Assembly: GCF_023283825.1 (NCBI RefSeq)
Contig: NZ_JAKILD010000005.1
Coordinates: forward strand, 1-64,000
From: Shewanella olleyana
Lineage (GTDB): Bacteria > Pseudomonadota > Gammaproteobacteria > Enterobacterales > Shewanellaceae
Direction of reading: 5' to 3'
Length of the DNA: 64,000 nt
Shown: piece after piece, positions 9,520 to 18,758 of the stretch
How positions within the stretch are numbered: position 1 is the first letter of the stretch
Layout of the letters: each line of letters opens with the position of its first letter
Notes under the pieces: model-generated
The model's input: the letters and a program-made list of their open reading frames with translations, nothing else
Databases searched by the model: none
What the model was told of the DNA's origin: nothing
Translations under genes and position numbers: made by a program

Positions 9520-10284
9520 ATGGATTGGCAACTCCGACAAGCCTGTTATAAAGGCTTACGTTCGATTAAATATGCCATTTTACACAACCTGCCCAACCGC
9601 TGTTTATTGTGTCGTCAGGATATTCATCAATATGGCCAGCAAAGGCCGCAAACGGGGATTTGTCAAAGCTGCCTTATTGCAGGCTTATATCAAGATGAAG
9701 CTTGCCTAGGTTGTGGTAAAACAATGACAGTACTGCAGCGTTATTGTGGTCACTGTCAGCGAAGCGAGCCTATATGGGTCATCGCGCCTTGCAGCTACCA
9801 TCAAGGCCTTGGTGAGTTAATCTCTGGAATAAAATATCAACAACAATGCGCACCATTGCATGCGCTAGTTCAGGTACTCGCCATTCGAGTGATGGATTTA
9901 GTGGCGAGAGAGCTCATCCAATTGCCTCAAGTGATTATTCCAGTACCACTACATGCTAATCGGTTAAAATCACGTGGATTTAACCAAGCTTGGTTAATCG
10001 CTAATGCGTTGAGTCAGCAATTGGGGATTAAAATGGATGACGGCTTATTAATTCGGCATGTGGATACCCAAGCTCAAGCAGGTCTCGATGGCAAAGCAAG
10101 GCGAATTAATTGCGCCAATGCATTCAGTTTAACCCAAGATATCCCCTATCAAAGAGTGGCACTGATTGATGATGTGGTGACAACTGGCACCACTATCAAT
10201 GAAATCAGCAAACTGTTTACAGCCGAATACGTACATGTACAAGCTTGGTGCTTAGCAAGAGCTGAAGCACCAGGCTTGATATGA
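9520..10284 (+). CDS. gntX: ComF/GntX-family phosphoribosyltransferase-like protein
   Basis: The 254-residue protein has an N-terminal zinc-ribbon-like region with four CxxC-type pairs (CLLC, CQSC, CLGC, CGHC) and a C-terminal type-I phosphoribosyltransferase domain with the PRPP-binding motif VALIDDVVTTGTT. ComF is needed for DNA uptake in naturally competent bacteria. The E. coli equivalent beside bioH is GntX (YhgH). Competence in this strain is not shown by the sequence. Confidence 0.88.
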   Translation: MDWQLRQACYKGLRSIKYAILHNLPNRCLLCRQDIHQYGQQRPQTGICQSCLIAGLYQDEACLGCGKTMTVLQRYCGHCQRSEPIWVIAPCSYHQGLGELISGIKYQQQCAPLHALVQVLAIRVMDLVARELIQLPQVIIPVPLHANRLKSRGFNQAWLIANALSQQLGIKMDDGLLIRHVDTQAQAGLDGKARRINCANAFSLTQDIPYQRVALIDDVVTTGTTINEISKLFTAEYVHVQAWCLARAEAPGLI

Positions 10285-10293
10285 AACGAGCAA

Positions 10294-12933
10294 TTAGATG
10301 TTAGGCACAAAATACAGTGAGTTGGCGTAAACCTTTTCAGATCCAAGCCAAATATTTCTGAATAATAAGTTGTCGGTGAGTGCGACAACTTTACCCTTAC
10401 CTTTGGTTTCAACAATCATTGCTGGTGTGTTAGCAAATGAGCGTTGATACTCTTTGGCCAGAAAACCACTGACTAATAACTCATTCTCATACTCCGCCGC
10501 CACGATAAACGGCGTTGAAGTGAGGTTAAAGCTAATCTCACGGTTTTTCATTACAGGCAGTGGGTTAGGCAAGCCAAAAGTTACAGGATGGGTACTATCT
10601 AATTTTAGCGATACAATTGCGCCGCCGATTGATTGACGAGCCTTAAGCTTGGACTGGTCACCAAACTTCATTCCTGTCGTGCTAAAGAGCTTGGCTAATT
10701 CACGTTTGCTTTTGGGTTCAGAATTCAAAATATTACGTTTATTGAGCCAGATTAAGGCACGTTTTTGCGCCACGATAGTGCCGCCTTCTGATACGTACTT
10801 CCCGAGTTTTCTAGATGTTCCATCACTTATCAAGTTGTAGGGACCGTCAGCCATAAAGATATGGCTATAAGCAGATAAATCTAGCGATACTAAACGCTCG
10901 GTGTTCACCATGGTGGTTGGAATACCTAAGGTTTTATCAAGGTAATACCAAAGTTGTCCTGTCTCAGATGCATTAGTATCGGCTCCGGTAATGATAAGCG
11001 GGGTGACAGGTTTTACTTTAATAAAATCATCACTGCCTAAATCCATTCCTGTTGCCGTATGTGAACTGGCTGAAGCGACAACGGTGACTTGGTGTTTTTG
11101 AGCTGCAGTAGCGACGATGTTAGCTAACTCCGCTGCAGTAAAATCTTGCTGCTTAAGCGGAATTTGTAAACTGCCGGCAATAAAAGCGGTCGGCTGTTTT
11201 TTTGACTTTGATTTACTGGCGGATTTAGTTGTCGATTCAGCTGACGTATGTGGATAAAGGCTAAAAGGTTTTAAGGCGTACTTTACTAATACCCCTTGGT
11301 TTAACAGTTGTTGAAGCATTGGGGCTGCTGCAGCTTGTTGCCAATCAATCATTAACGCCACACTGTCTTGCGGGTAACTTGATTGCGTGATGCTAAAAGT
11401 GGGCTTATCAGACAAATATTTGTCACTGGGTTTAGCTTCATCGACCAAGCTAAGGCCTAAAGCAGACTCAAAGTTCCAAGTGGATATGTCATAAAAAGTT
11501 TCATCTTTAAATTCGGTGCGCTTATCAAATAAAGCCTGCAGTAAATCATGTTGTGGCTGGCTATCAGGAATAAACAAGCTGTCTTGAGGGGTGAAGTTAA
11601 TATCATCATCTTCAAAGGCTTGGGTTAGATATTTAAAGCTAATTTTATGTTGCTCAAGAATACTAACCAACTCTGTAATGTGCGCTGAACCATGATGGGC
11701 TTTAACTAATTTGCCTGACTGTGTACCGTCACGGAATCGCTTAACATTACTTGAGAAAAAGTTAGTTTGGTACGCCATAAGCTTTTTACGCAGTGCGTGA
11801 GCCCCTTTAAGGCTAGATAATGAAGTGGCAAATTGATTATCAATACTGTCAGCTAAGGTAACGACGCCGTTTGGAGAGTCTTGAGCTTGGCCACGTGAAC
11901 TGGCTTGTTCAAACAAAATACCAATAGCGCCATTAATATCTGGGTAGGTAGAACCTTTTCCGTAAAAGAAGTCATCAAACATCTGGCCGCTAAAATAGGG
12001 CTGCTTAACTTCATCTAGGGCTTGGCGATGAAAATCGGCTAACTCGTTAGATAGTTCTTGATTGGCAGGCAATGTTAACGGGTTGACGCGATCAGGTACA
12101 CCAGGCTGGAAGAAGTATGATTGTTGATGCCACATTTCATGGAAGTCTCCCACATAGTGCGGCTGCCACTTATGGAAAAAAGCCACTCGACCTTGTGATG
12201 CAGGGTGGCGCAAGAACAACCAATCTCGGTTTAAGTCAGCGAGGTAGTGATTAAAGCGCCCACCAGGCCAATCTTGGTTATGCTCGCGATGGTTATTGTC
12301 AGTGACAATGACCTTGCCTTTATTATTGTTAGCCCAGTTTGAAAAGCGATCAAACCCATCAGGGTTTTGAGTGGGCGTAAGCAATATCACCGTATTGTCT
12401 AATAACTCTTTTATCCAAGGTGTATTGGCCGCTGCAAGATAGTGACTTAATGCGATTGCAGCATGGGCACCACTGGCCTCATCACCATGAATTGAGTACG
12501 CAAGCCATACCACTAAAGGATTTTTATTGCTGTGGTTGGTTTGCATGGTGCCATATTTAATATTGCTTCTGTATTCGATGATATCGGCGAGGTTTTGTTG
12601 GTTTTTTTCTGAGGTAATGACCGCAGTCACTTGCTCACGACGTTCTTCACTAAAGCCTGCTGAATCCAATGATACTCGTTCACTTTCACTGGCAAGTAAT
12701 TGCAAATAATGGTTTATTTGATCATGACGCAAATGCCATTCACCGAGTGGATACCCTAAGTACTGCGCAGGCTGGGTGAGGCGGGGATTAATATCTTCTG
12801 CTTGTAATCGTTGCTCAATATGGGTCTCAGTGGGAGAAATATCACTGGCAGATGCCATAAAAGGCAGGCAGGTAAAAAAAGTTACCAGTGTTCTAACTGA
12901 CAAACGAGCGAGCAAGACATGTAAGCTAATCAT
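10294..12933 (-). CDS. Secreted M14-family zinc carboxypeptidase
   Basis: The 879-residue precursor has a signal peptide (cleavage near residue 29, MASA/SD). The M14 zinc motif HxxE is seen in SIHGDEASG, the third ligand is expected in the VGDFHEMWHQQS region, an Arg cluster occurs in NRDWLFLRHP, and a possible catalytic Glu in GILFEQASSRG. The C-terminal half holds about 400 further residues resembling a glutamine-amidotransferase-like fold found in large M14 proteins. It includes a Ser/Lys-rich linker (STTKSASKSKSKK). It is probably a periplasmic or secreted peptidase for peptide nutrition. It ends 9 bp from the convergent gntX. Confidence 0.85.
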   Translation of the reverse strand: MISLHVLLARLSVRTLVTFFTCLPFMASASDISPTETHIEQRLQAEDINPRLTQPAQYLGYPLGEWHLRHDQINHYLQLLASESERVSLDSAGFSEERREQVTAVITSEKNQQNLADIIEYRSNIKYGTMQTNHSNKNPLVVWLAYSIHGDEASGAHAAIALSHYLAAANTPWIKELLDNTVILLTPTQNPDGFDRFSNWANNNKGKVIVTDNNHREHNQDWPGGRFNHYLADLNRDWLFLRHPASQGRVAFFHKWQPHYVGDFHEMWHQQSYFFQPGVPDRVNPLTLPANQELSNELADFHRQALDEVKQPYFSGQMFDDFFYGKGSTYPDINGAIGILFEQASSRGQAQDSPNGVVTLADSIDNQFATSLSSLKGAHALRKKLMAYQTNFFSSNVKRFRDGTQSGKLVKAHHGSAHITELVSILEQHKISFKYLTQAFEDDDINFTPQDSLFIPDSQPQHDLLQALFDKRTEFKDETFYDISTWNFESALGLSLVDEAKPSDKYLSDKPTFSITQSSYPQDSVALMIDWQQAAAAPMLQQLLNQGVLVKYALKPFSLYPHTSAESTTKSASKSKSKKQPTAFIAGSLQIPLKQQDFTAAELANIVATAAQKHQVTVVASASSHTATGMDLGSDDFIKVKPVTPLIITGADTNASETGQLWYYLDKTLGIPTTMVNTERLVSLDLSAYSHIFMADGPYNLISDGTSRKLGKYVSEGGTIVAQKRALIWLNKRNILNSEPKSKRELAKLFSTTGMKFGDQSKLKARQSIGGAIVSLKLDSTHPVTFGLPNPLPVMKNREISFNLTSTPFIVAAEYENELLVSGFLAKEYQRSFANTPAMIVETKGKGKVVALTDNLLFRNIWLGSEKVYANSLYFVPNI

Positions 12934-13100
12934 AGGAGAAACAAGATCATAAAAAGAAAACCGTGCAATAACAATAAAGTGATTAGCCTTAAATCTCCAT
13001 TAAAAACCGACCGAAAGAGGTTATTTTTTGTCACAGTTGCCACATGCAGGACTATAAAGCCGAGGCAACTAAGAGTATCATGTCGCTAAACCTACTAAAT

Positions 13101-13163
13101 TACTCAAGTACTACCTTATTTAAGTCAATTCTTAATTAAGTTGGTTCTTACTCAAGTACTACC
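13101..13163. repeat. 15-bp direct repeat in the nfuA leader
   Basis: TACTCAAGTACTACC occurs at 13101-13115 and again at 13149-13163. The second copy ends 16 bp before the nfuA ATG. The repeat could be a pair of regulator sites or a recent local duplication. Confidence 0.55.
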
Positions 13164-13179
13164 CAACGGAGCAGTTTTT

Positions 13180-13758
13180 ATGATCAACATTACTGATACG
13201 GCTCAGGCTCATTTTGTAAAATTACTGGCCGATCAACCTGAAGGCACTCATATCCGTGTGTTTGTCATCAGTCCAGGTACCGCTCAAGCAGAGTGCGGTG
13301 TTTCTTATTGTCCACCAGATGCTGTTGAAGCTGACGATACTGAATTACCATTTACTGGTTTCAGTGCCATGGTTGATGAAAAGAGTGCACCATTTTTAGA
13401 AGAAGCGAGCATTGATTTTGTGACTGACCAACTTGGCTCACAATTAACGCTTAAAGCACCTAACGCAAAAATGCGTAAAGTGGCTTCTGATGCACCGTTG
13501 AAAGAGCGTATTGAGTATGTGATTCAATCAGAAATCAACCCACAGTTAGCAAGCCATGGTGGTAACATCATGTTAGTTGAAATCACTGAAGAAGGTACTG
13601 CAGTACTTCAGTTTGGTGGTGGTTGTAATGGTTGTTCTCAAGTTGATATCACCTTGAAAGATGGTATCGAGAAGCAATTACTAGACATGTTCCCAGGTGA
13701 ACTTTCTGGCGTTAAAGACGTAACAGATCACCAGCATGGTTCTCACTCATACCAGTAA
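13180..13758 (+). CDS. nfuA: NfuA, Fe-S cluster carrier protein
   Basis: The ATG at 13180 follows GGAG and gives a 192-residue protein starting [12 protein letters not shown], aligning with the E. coli NfuA start; a TTG 39 bp upstream in the same frame is unnecessary. The N-terminal A-type-like domain ([24 protein letters not shown]) is followed by the Nfu domain with the cluster-binding CxxC in [11 protein letters not shown]. NfuA assembles and delivers [4Fe-4S] clusters, especially under oxidative or iron stress. It stands alone, divergent from the M14 peptidase gene. Confidence 0.96.
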   Translation: MINITDTAQAHFVKLLADQPEGTHIRVFVISPGTAQAECGVSYCPPDAVEADDTELPFTGFSAMVDEKSAPFLEEASIDFVTDQLGSQLTLKAPNAKMRKVASDAPLKERIEYVIQSEINPQLASHGGNIMLVEITEEGTAVLQFGGGCNGCSQVDITLKDGIEKQLLDMFPGELSGVKDVTDHQHGSHSYQ

Positions 13759-13776
13759 TCACTTCGGTGATTTTTT
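13757..13776 (+). terminator. UUCG-tetraloop terminator at the nfuA stop codon
   Basis: AATCAC-TTCG-GTGATT followed by a T-run forms a compact hairpin with a C(UUCG)G loop that begins inside the nfuA stop codon. Confidence 0.75.
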
Positions 13777-13793
13777 ATCAATGAGATAGACAC

Positions 13794-13824
13794 AAAAACG
13801 CGGCTTAATTGGTCGCGTTTTTTT
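13794..13824 (+). terminator. Second terminator after nfuA
   Basis: AAAAACGCG and CGCGTTTTT pair around an 11-base loop and are followed by a T-run. It acts as a back-up about 20 bp beyond the first hairpin. Confidence 0.75.
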
Positions 13825-14047
13825 ATGCTTGTAAAAGCGTATATGGCCGAGGTGTCAGCATGATGAACAAGCGAGATACATACAAATAAAAATAGCCTAT
13901 TTGGGTTGCCTAATATAGAAAGCGTCTGATTTTATGAGTAAAAAACCTTTCAGGCTGGATAAGTTTTTCATTCTTTAGGTTGAGAGAAAGCGCCTTAATG
14001 TTGTGCATGTGTTATAACTATAACAAGGTGACGATAAGGAGCACTGT

Positions 14048-14653
14048 GTGTCAAACCCTTCCCATACTCATAAATCTTACACTCATCATGTTGCAGCTGG
14101 TTCAAAAGGTTTTACCTTAATTGAGTTGGTTGTAGTGATTATTGTTCTGGCTGTGCTCTCAGTGATTGCAGTCAGTAAATTTTTCGATCTTAAGCGCGAT
14201 GCTGAAATCAGTCGTGTTCAGGCTGTTGCGGCTTCGTTTGAGCAGTCTGTTACCTTTGCCCATACTCGCTGGCAAATTATTGGTGGAAGTGAGCCAATGA
14301 ATGATTTACCCGATTTTGCTAATGATGATTTAGATATGAATGCCTTTGGCTATCCGTTAGGCACAGGCAAAGGTAACCCAATGGGGAACCCAGTTAATAT
14401 TGGTCAAGGTCAGGCTGGGTGTGTGGATTTGTGGAATGCATTGATAGAAGACCCACCTAGCGTTGCCATTAGAAATACATCAGATGATGTTGATTTTGAA
14501 TCATATCGTCATACAGCTGACGGTGGCACTGGTGCGACGCAATGTACTTATGTATTAAGAACACTGGGAGATACTAGAGGCCGAAATCGTGCAGAAATCA
14601 AGATTGTTTATGACTCGGTAGCAGGGACTGTCACCCCTTTCATTGAAGATTAA
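14048..14653 (+). CDS. Type IV prepilin-like protein (MSHA/GspG-like N-terminus)
   Basis: A GTG start follows AAGGAG. The leader is 21 residues, rather long and His/Ser-rich, and ends at G21/F22 of GFTLIELVVVIIVLAVLSVIA, the prepilin peptidase site with Glu at +5. The hydrophobic assembly helix follows. The 201-residue protein has two Cys residues (GCVDLWN and QCTYVL) that could form the C-terminal disulfide loop of pilins. No other pilus gene is near, so it is an orphan pilin or pseudopilin that would need machinery encoded elsewhere. Confidence 0.85.
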   Translation: MSNPSHTHKSYTHHVAAGSKGFTLIELVVVIIVLAVLSVIAVSKFFDLKRDAEISRVQAVAASFEQSVTFAHTRWQIIGGSEPMNDLPDFANDDLDMNAFGYPLGTGKGNPMGNPVNIGQGQAGCVDLWNALIEDPPSVAIRNTSDDVDFESYRHTADGGTGATQCTYVLRTLGDTRGRNRAEIKIVYDSVAGTVTPFIED

Positions 14654-14701
14654 TCCATATCTCACAGGGTGAGTTAGATATAATCTCAAGGTTTAAGAAA
14701 A

Positions 14702-14738
14702 CAAAAACGGCTTACTGTTATCAGTAAGCCGTTTTTGT
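14702..14738. terminator. Bidirectional terminator between the prepilin and PepSY genes
   Basis: CAAAAACGGCTTACTG and its exact complement form a 16-bp stem with a four-base loop. T-runs are present for both directions, fitting two convergent genes. Confidence 0.9.
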
Positions 14739-14788
14739 GTGAAGCAAACTTAGCTTGAGTTGAGGTTAAGCTTGAGCTTGAGTTTCAG

Positions 14789-15865
14789 TTATTTACGCTT
14801 CTTTTTGAAAATACGGCGGTAAAAAGTCACTGCGCTGAATAATAGAATCGCAGTACCGATAAACGCGATAACAGTGATAAATGCAACGTACTTAAATGGC
14901 ATGTTTAACGCATCATGAAGCGGTCTAACAAACGTGGCGACTTTTCCTGCAAACGATCTGTCACTATGTAATAACGCTGATTGAATTTTACCTTGCTCAT
15001 AATTCATGGTGATGCTGTCAGCTTGGCGCAACCAAACGTCGCTGTGGGTATCAAAACCAATACTGTAGTTCAGTTCTTGTGGTCCTTTAGGTTTTTCAGC
15101 GCCAGGCTCAGTTTTTTTCTGTCTTGGCTTGCTTACTGAAACTAATAACGATTCAGGCCACATATCTTGGGCTGTTTGCAGTTGGCTCTGCCAGTCACTT
15201 TTTTGGCTAATAGGGTATTGCACTTCTGCTACAGGCGTATGCTTTAATGCATCCATCCACAGACCTTTATAAGTGATTAGAAAACCAGTAATACATAATA
15301 AGAATAATGGTACTGAGATAAATAAGCCCAATTGAATGTGGCTTTTCACTAAGCTACTTGAGCGCGTATCAGTAGGAATTGATTGTTTTAATCTAAAGCC
15401 TTTGCGGATACGCCACCAAAGATAAATACCCACTAATGTGACTAGCCCGCCAATCAAAGAAGCCCACGCGTTTAAGTATTTACCAAAATCTCCTAATAAG
15501 AAGTTTCTGTGTAACCAGAACATGGTGGTCCACAGTGGGATCTCTGAGACTTTATGATGATGAATTTCGTTGAAGTCACTATCAAAAGCGATAGATTCGC
15601 CTCGGGTTGCCGCTTCAAGGTAAGGGGTGTGTTCGGTTGGAAAGCGCACGCTGGCCATTTTAGGGTAGTTTTCAAAAATAAACTCAGTTGCCTTGGCTTT
15701 TTGCTCAATGGTTAGCGGAACATATTGCTGTCCTTTGTCATCCATTCTTTTGAGCATGTCCATACCGCCAAGATAAACACCTGTGACTAATACAATCAGC
15801 ATTGAAATGCTGATTACAAAACCAACCCAGTTATGAAACCATTTTAAAGCAGGGACTACATTCAT
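14789..15865 (-). CDS. PepSY-associated transmembrane protein, iron-uptake linked
   Basis: The ATG at 15865 (358 residues, MNVVPALKWFHNWVGF) is preferred over a longer frame from 15988. The longer version would translate a Fur-box-like site, and the first membrane helix starts just after the chosen Met. Four membrane segments are visible (WVGFVISISMLIVLVTG; a segment near LGDFGKYLNAWASLIGGLVTLVGIYLWW; LGLFISVPLFLLCITGF; FITVIAFIGTAILLFSAVTF), with conserved His residues in the first two, as in PepSY-TM/PiuB proteins. Such proteins often sit beside TonB siderophore receptors and are thought to reduce or process ferric siderophores. The receptor gene is divergent here. Confidence 0.85.
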   Translation of the reverse strand: MNVVPALKWFHNWVGFVISISMLIVLVTGVYLGGMDMLKRMDDKGQQYVPLTIEQKAKATEFIFENYPKMASVRFPTEHTPYLEAATRGESIAFDSDFNEIHHHKVSEIPLWTTMFWLHRNFLLGDFGKYLNAWASLIGGLVTLVGIYLWWRIRKGFRLKQSIPTDTRSSSLVKSHIQLGLFISVPLFLLCITGFLITYKGLWMDALKHTPVAEVQYPISQKSDWQSQLQTAQDMWPESLLVSVSKPRQKKTEPGAEKPKGPQELNYSIGFDTHSDVWLRQADSITMNYEQGKIQSALLHSDRSFAGKVATFVRPLHDALNMPFKYVAFITVIAFIGTAILLFSAVTFYRRIFKKKRK

Positions 15866-15958
15866 GTTGATGTTCTCAGAGTGTTCTTGGCATTTGCCAA
15901 TGGATGAAAGCACGGTTTGTTGTAAAGCAACAAAAAGCACTTCGTTAAAATTCTTGGG

Positions 15959-15977
15959 AATGATAATTAATCTCATT
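15959..15977. promoter_or_regulatory. Fur-box-like site upstream of the PepSY gene
   Basis: AATGATAATTAATCTCATT matches 12 of 14 positions of the 7-1-7 Fur motif (TGATAAT-n-ATTATCA). It lies about 95-110 bp upstream of the chosen start and explains the A+T-rich stretch that looks like extra N-terminal coding sequence. Confidence 0.65.
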
Positions 15978-16380
15978 TCCTTGTTCAATTAAAGAAGTGT
16001 AAAGGAAGCATATAGTGTTAAATAGCTCACAAATTAACATTAAAAACCAGGCGTCGAATATTTAACAATTGAATAACTATTCATTTTAGGTTCGTTTGTT
16101 TTGAATTGAACCTTAAAGTACATCGACAAAAATAATAACTGACTCCATCTTCGACACTGTTGTTAATTTATTGTTATGATTGCGCTTTGCTGTTTGGTCT
16201 GTTGTTGGTTTGGTTGTTGGTTGGTGGTGTTTCTGGTAAGTAACTTGGTGGTTGCAACATTAATTTCTATTAATATGCAATAAATATTCAACATTAGTAA
16301 TGAAATTTACTCTCATTAGTGCGGTCCTTCACACTTCTTTACTCTTGCTTACGAAAACACTTCACAAAACGATGAATGCA

Positions 16381-16399
16381 AATGATAATCCATCTCATT
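16381..16399. promoter_or_regulatory. Fur-box-like site upstream of the TonB receptor
   Basis: AATGATAATCCATCTCATT is nearly the same 19-mer as the site upstream of the divergent PepSY gene and has a perfect TGATAAT left half. It ends 33 bp before the receptor ATG, a place where repressor binding would block transcription. The rest of the 566-bp divergent gap shows only a G/T-rich stretch around 16195-16235. Confidence 0.65.
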
Positions 16400-16431
16400 A
16401 ACGATTACTGCCAGATTAAGGTCTACTTTGT

Positions 16432-18576
16432 ATGAGAATTTCACCCATTGCGTTTGCTGTTGTAGCAGGTTTAGTATCAGCGTCATTGGCTGCTGAAGAA
16501 GCACAAAATGACACTGAAACGAGTCAAGATTTTGTTGCTAATATCGAGCGTATTCAAGTTACTGGTATGAACTTCAATAACTACAAAGTCGGTTCATCAT
16601 CTGGCGCAATGCGCGGTGATATTGATTTGATGGACACACCACAATCAGTAAATGTCATTCCTGACTTTGTTACCGATGAACAGCTTGCGACAAACCTTTC
16701 TGAAGTGTTAGTCAATGACTCAAGTGTGACTGGCGGTAGTGAAAAGTGGAACCGTCAAGTATTCAACATTCGTGGTTTCGAATTAGATTCAGGCAGTGGC
16801 TATCTTATCAATGGCCAACAACAGTTCTCTCACTATGTACAGCCGATTGAAACTCTACAACAAGTAGAAGTACTAAAAGGTCCATCAAGCATGCTTTATG
16901 GCCAATCAGGTCCTGGCGGTTTGATTAACATGGTCAACAAAAAGCCGACTTATGAGAGCTTATTTGATGTGGCTATTGATACTGATCAAGAAGGTTCAAC
17001 TCGCTTTCAATTAGATGCTGGTGGCGCACTTAACGAAGCTGAATCTATCCGTTACCGCACAGTATTAGTTAAGCAAGACACTAAGTACTGGCGTGAATAC
17101 CAAGATGGTAATGGTGATGAGAACCAAGAGCGCGATCGCTTTTTAGGTTATCTTAACCTTGAATTCGACTTACACGAAGATGTGATGTTGTCGGTTAAAT
17201 ACGACTACACCGATGATAAAACTGGCATCGACAGAGGTGGTTGGTTAGATGATAACGGAGACTTAGTGGGTGACCGTGAAGATATCTGGGATATGTCTTG
17301 GGCCTTCACAGATAACAATATTGAGAATATAGGCGCAGATTTAACTTGGTACATTTCAGACGATTGGAAACTGACCACAGGTTACAACCATCAGAGCTTT
17401 ACTCGTCAGCGTTTAGATTCGTCACCAACGATGGTTGCTGGCATGGATCCAACGGATCCAACTCAGGGTTACCAAATTAAAGCATTCGATCGCTTTGACG
17501 ATTGGCAGTATAAAACAGGCTACATGGACTTTACGGGTATCGTGAATGCCTTTGGTATGGAGCATCAGTTATTAGTCGGCGCTAACATTCTTGATTATTA
17601 CTACGGTACCAAACGTGATACTGGCGATGCGCAAATGGTTGTTCCTGGTCAAGATGTGCCTAAACCTGATTTAGACTACCACACAGTGGAAAACTTAAGT
17701 GAGTCTAGCTACAAACACTATGGTTTTTATGTTCAAGATTTAATGACCATTAATGACGAATGGCAAGTACTTGCTGGTGTTCGTTATGATGAGCAAAAGA
17801 AAGACGGTGAAGGCGAGAATAGTTACGCAGTATCACCTAAGTTTGGCGTTATTTACTCGCCTAGCGCAAACGGCAGTATTTACGCGAATTACTCAAAAAG
17901 TTTCAACCCACAGTCAGTTGTGAGCAGTGACAACGATGTAAATGATGGTATGGATCTAGACCCTGAGTACGGTGAGCAGTACGAAATCGGGACTAAATGG
18001 GAACTGTATGATGGTGGCTTACTGTTAACCGGTGCGGTATTCGATACCACAGTGTCAAACGTGACAGTACGTGAACAGCTTGAACAACCAATTGGTGACA
18101 ATGAGTACATTACGACTCAAAGTGGTAAGCAACATCACCGTGGTTTTGAAATGGGCGCACAAGGTCAAGTCAGTGAAAGAGTATTCATGACGTCATCCAT
18201 GATGTACTTAGATGCACAATACAAAACCAGTGCAGAAGATACTGAGCAACTTGACGGCAAAACCCCAGTTGATGCACCTGAATGGTCTGCAAACATCTGG
18301 ACTCGTTATGAAGTTAACGATGATTTTGCATTAAACTTTGGCGCAATTTATGTGGGTGAGCGTTTTGCGAATACCCAAAATACCATTGTTAAAGATGACT
18401 ATGTTCGCTTTGACTTAGGTGCTGCATACACTTTTGCTGTTAAAAATACAGACATGAGTGTTCGTTTTAATATTAAAAACTTATTCGACACTGATTACTT
18501 AGCTGGTGGTACTAATACTGACGTTATGGTTGGTGACGGCAGACACTTCAGCTTGGCATTTGAATCTAAGTTCTAA
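16432..18576 (+). CDS. TonB-dependent siderophore receptor
   Basis: The 714-residue precursor has a signal peptide (cleavage near residue 20, SLA/AEE), a plug domain with ERIQVTG, DTPQSVNVIPD, NIRGFELDSG and VEVLKGPSSMLYGQSGPGGLINMVNKKP, and a beta barrel ending in Phe (LAFESKF). The plug pattern is that of the TonB siderophore receptor subfamily (FhuA/FpvA/FoxA-like). It imports a ferric siderophore across the outer membrane using TonB-ExbBD energy. A Fur-box-like site lies directly upstream and the PepSY partner is divergent. The siderophore cannot be named from sequence. Confidence 0.93.
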   Translation: MRISPIAFAVVAGLVSASLAAEEAQNDTETSQDFVANIERIQVTGMNFNNYKVGSSSGAMRGDIDLMDTPQSVNVIPDFVTDEQLATNLSEVLVNDSSVTGGSEKWNRQVFNIRGFELDSGSGYLINGQQQFSHYVQPIETLQQVEVLKGPSSMLYGQSGPGGLINMVNKKPTYESLFDVAIDTDQEGSTRFQLDAGGALNEAESIRYRTVLVKQDTKYWREYQDGNGDENQERDRFLGYLNLEFDLHEDVMLSVKYDYTDDKTGIDRGGWLDDNGDLVGDREDIWDMSWAFTDNNIENIGADLTWYISDDWKLTTGYNHQSFTRQRLDSSPTMVAGMDPTDPTQGYQIKAFDRFDDWQYKTGYMDFTGIVNAFGMEHQLLVGANILDYYYGTKRDTGDAQMVVPGQDVPKPDLDYHTVENLSESSYKHYGFYVQDLMTINDEWQVLAGVRYDEQKKDGEGENSYAVSPKFGVIYSPSANGSIYANYSKSFNPQSVVSSDNDVNDGMDLDPEYGEQYEIGTKWELYDGGLLLTGAVFDTTVSNVTVREQLEQPIGDNEYITTQSGKQHHRGFEMGAQGQVSERVFMTSSMMYLDAQYKTSAEDTEQLDGKTPVDAPEWSANIWTRYEVNDDFALNFGAIYVGERFANTQNTIVKDDYVRFDLGAAYTFAVKNTDMSVRFNIKNLFDTDYLAGGTNTDVMVGDGRHFSLAFESKF

Positions 18577-18641
18577 TCGCTAACCTTATGATTAATAGAT
18601 AACTAGTTAATAGATAGCTGGTTAATAAATGATTGGTTACA

Positions 18642-18664
18642 CCCTAGTGGATTAAGCACTAGGG
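18642..18664. repeat. Hairpin CCCTAGTG / CACTAGGG after the receptor gene
   Basis: A perfect 8-bp stem with a seven-base loop, without a T-run. It may be an mRNA 3'-end stabiliser in front of the true terminator. Confidence 0.5.
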
Positions 18665-18681
18665 AATACAGAGTTATAGTG

Positions 18682-18722
18682 AAAGGCCCTAGCGTATTGT
18701 GATTACGTTAGGGCCTTTTTAT
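18682..18722. terminator. Terminator between the TonB receptor and dinF genes
   Basis: AAAGGCCCTAGCGTA pairs with TTACGTTAGGGCCTTT (one G-T wobble) and is followed by TTTTT. It lies between two convergent genes and probably works for the plus strand first. Confidence 0.85.
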
Positions 18723-18758
18723 TTATCTCATCTTTTTGGTTTGCAACTCTGCGAAACG

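Noticed and set aside
10149-10415. 88-codon minus-strand frame
   Set aside because: It spans the convergent ends of the gntX and M14 peptidase genes in another frame and has no domain.
15866-15988. Upstream extension of the PepSY gene
   Set aside because: It is encoded partly by a Fur-like site, and the family start fits the ATG at 15865.
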